Shown: positions 4,778 to 6,216 of the stretch, piece by piece
Layout of the letters: each line of letters begins with the position of its first letter
Numbering within the stretch: position 1 is the first letter of the stretch
Origin: JAGOBX01 sp017999075 [NCBI: Candidatus Babelota bacterium]
Lineage (GTDB): Bacteria; JAGOBX01
Direction of reading: 5' to 3'
NCBI GenBank assembly: GCA_017999075.1
Contig: JAGOBX010000224.1
Coordinates: forward strand, 1-6,216
DNA: 6,216 nucleotides
Notes under the pieces: model-generated
Database searches by the model: none
What the model saw: the letters and a program-made list of their open reading frames with translations, nothing else
What the model was told of the DNA's origin: nothing
Position numbers and translations under genes: made by a program

Positions 4778-6216
4778 ATGACAAATACCGAGAATGAAGA
4801 TATAGATGAATTTAAAAATGCGATAATTTCAAACATCTCACACGAATTAAGAACACCTCTTGTGGCAATAAGAGGTTATGCGGAAATTATGTCCAATGGA
4901 GGCCTGGGAGAACTTAACGATAAACAGCAGAATTCCTTAAAAATCATTGTCAGGAATGTTGACAAGCTTGTAAGTCTTATAACTGATTTTCTTGATTTTT
5001 CAAAAATTGTTTCTAAAAAAAATGTTTTGCTTAAGAAAGAAATTTTTTTATTATCTGAAGTTGTTGAAACTGTTATTGAAAAATTGGAGATAATGGCTTC
5101 TGAAAAAAAAATAAAGATTGAACTTAAATACGACAAATCAATTTTAGTTGAAGCAGATAAACATAAAATAGGAAGAATATTATTTAATCTTATACAGAAT
5201 TCTATTAAATTCAATAAAGAAGAGGGGTATATAAAAATTTGTTTTGATGTAAATAACAATAATTTAATTATTGAAATATCAGATTCTGGAATTGGAATAC
5301 CACAGGAGAAAATAGATAAGGTTTTTGAAAGTTTTTATAAGGTGGATTATTCTGATAAAAAAAAATATGATGGCGTAGGCATTGGATTAAGCGTTGTAAA
5401 AGAGTACGTATATCTGCATAAAGGTAATTTTAAAATAGAAAAATCCTCTCCTTCAGGAACAGTTTTTAAAATAAAAATTCCTATAGTTTTAACGGGTGAC
5501 ATTGTTTCTTCGGAAATAATAGCTGTTCTTAAAAAAAAAGTTTTTTTTCTTTTCTGTAATAACAATTTGCTGCTGTTAAATATCAAACGGATGTTTTTAA
5601 ATCTTGGATTTAATATAATTGATTCTTCAGATGCATTTGAATCAGATTTTTTTATAAATAAATATAATCCTGATATGATTTTTAATTTTATTACAGAGAA
5701 AAACGATGTAGTTTTTTTTAATAATTTTAACCAAGCAGATAATATTGATATTCCTCTATATAATTTTATAGTTAAAACAGAAGACTCTGTTATAAAATCC
5801 ATTTCATTAATAAACATGATTCGTCAATCATATATTTTGTCTAAGTCTTTTAAAAATTCATTTATTGCGCTGCTTAAAGCCTTAAATAAAGATAATAATG
5901 TGCAATTAGCTTTATGCTCAAAAAACGAAGCGCACAGATCATTGTTTATGTTGGAAAATGGCGATAGTATAAAAATTTTTTCGTCGCCGGCAGAAGCGGC
6001 CGAGGATGAATTTGATAATATTTTAATTGATCTGAATAGTGTGAATTTTGAATTGAGTGAATTGAATTCTGATATTTTTGAAAATAAAAAATTTTTTTTT
6101 GCCATACAGGAAATTAATTCAGATATTATAAATAGATTTTTTGAATACGATCAGTTAAATTATAATTTTTCAATAGATGAATTGTTTAATGTTATAGGCA
6201 AAATGTACCTTAATAC
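4778..6216 (+). CDS. Soluble histidine kinase with two degenerate receiver-like domains (3' partial)
   Basis: An uninterrupted frame runs from ATG 4778 past the window end (479 complete codons, no stop), so the C-terminus is missing. It is a two-component sensor kinase. Seen: the HisKA H-box ISHELRTPL (phosphoacceptor His22), the N-box ILFNLIQNSIKF (Asn141), the G1 box SDSGIGIP (Asp169), the F-box FESFYK (183-188), the G2 box GVGIGLSVV (199-207) and a G3-like SGTVFKI. The ATP site looks complete, so the kinase should be active. There is no sensor, HAMP or membrane segment: the H-box begins about 20 residues from the start, implying a cytoplasmic protein. After the core come two receiver-like folds. 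One (about 252-345) has NNN at 261-263 replacing the acidic pair and Asn303 replacing the phospho-Asp. The other (about 375 to the end) keeps an Asp in NILIDL (Asp418) but lacks the acidic pair and has Asn463 where KPF normally holds the conserved Lys. In-frame TTG 4751 is an alternative start adding nine residues; neither start has a well-spaced Shine-Dalgarno (AAGGA at 4726-4730 is too far). The phosphorylation partner is not in the window. Confidence 0.92.
   Translation, partial: MTNTENEDIDEFKNAIISNISHELRTPLVAIRGYAEIMSNGGLGELNDKQQNSLKIIVRNVDKLVSLITDFLDFSKIVSKKNVLLKKEIFLLSEVVETVIEKLEIMASEKKIKIELKYDKSILVEADKHKIGRILFNLIQNSIKFNKEEGYIKICFDVNNNNLIIEISDSGIGIPQEKIDKVFESFYKVDYSDKKKYDGVGIGLSVVKEYVYLHKGNFKIEKSSPSGTVFKIKIPIVLTGDIVSSEIIAVLKKKVFFLFCNNNLLLLNIKRMFLNLGFNIIDSSDAFESDFFINKYNPDMIFNFITEKNDVVFFNNFNQADNIDIPLYNFIVKTEDSVIKSISLINMIRQSYILSKSFKNSFIALLKALNKDNNVQLALCSKNEAHRSLFMLENGDSIKIFSSPAEAAEDEFDNILIDLNSVNFELSELNSDIFENKKFFFAIQEINSDIINRFFEYDQLNYNFSIDELFNVIGKMYLN

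Noticed and set aside
5357-5365. A9 run before the kinase G2 box as a frameshift site
   Set aside because: It lies inside the ATP-binding domain, so a shift would destroy the kinase; it codes for plain Lys residues and is expected in such AT-rich DNA.
4876-6105. Minus-strand open frames opposite the kinase (4876-5259, 5347-5817, 5824-6105)
   Set aside because: They are antisense shadows of a plus-strand frame with clear kinase motifs; their translations show no recognisable domain.

Overview
The window is strongly AT-rich bacterial DNA (roughly 30% G+C by eye) using the standard code, since TGA serves as a stop. It is fully coding apart from one 28-bp convergent gap and one 133-bp divergent intergenic region. 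No rRNA, tRNA, mobile element or CRISPR array was seen. The lineage cannot be fixed from the sequence. A surface-glycan sugar aminotransferase, a cobalamin-type radical SAM enzyme and a ComEA-like protein with weak Shine-Dalgarno signals would fit an AT-rich, under-sampled group (Elusimicrobiota- or Melainabacteria-like organisms are a guess only).

Left part (1-2494, + strand): a two-gene translationally coupled unit. A PLP-dependent DegT/WbpE-type nucleotide-sugar aminotransferase, cut at its 5' end by the window edge, overlaps by 4 bp (ATGA) a B12-binding-type radical SAM protein. The overall layout of that protein most resembles HpnJ, the radical SAM protein linked to sugar ring contraction in hopanoid cyclitol ethers. 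Together they suggest synthesis or modification of an unusual amino sugar.

Middle (2523-4644, - strand): a second probable operon, read leftwards. A membrane-anchored ComEA-like protein (TM + SLBB + tandem helix-hairpin-helix) is followed after about 10 nt by a family-2 glycosyltransferase fused to about seven TPR repeats. Its end faces the radical SAM gene across 28 bp with no clear terminator.

Right part (4645-6216): a divergent promoter region followed by a + strand gene that runs off the window end. The gene encodes a soluble histidine kinase whose H-box lies about 22 residues from the start. The kinase core is followed by two receiver-like domains that have lost most phosphorylation residues. 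The divergent region carries a perfect 10-bp inverted repeat with a 3-bp spacer. Each arm contains a TTGAAA -35-like hexamer, one for each divergent gene, so a single regulator bound there could control both the comEA-like/glycosyltransferase operon and the kinase.

Most worth following up: the divergent operator/promoter palindrome, the sensor-less kinase with tandem pseudo-receivers, and the aminotransferase/HpnJ-like radical SAM pair.
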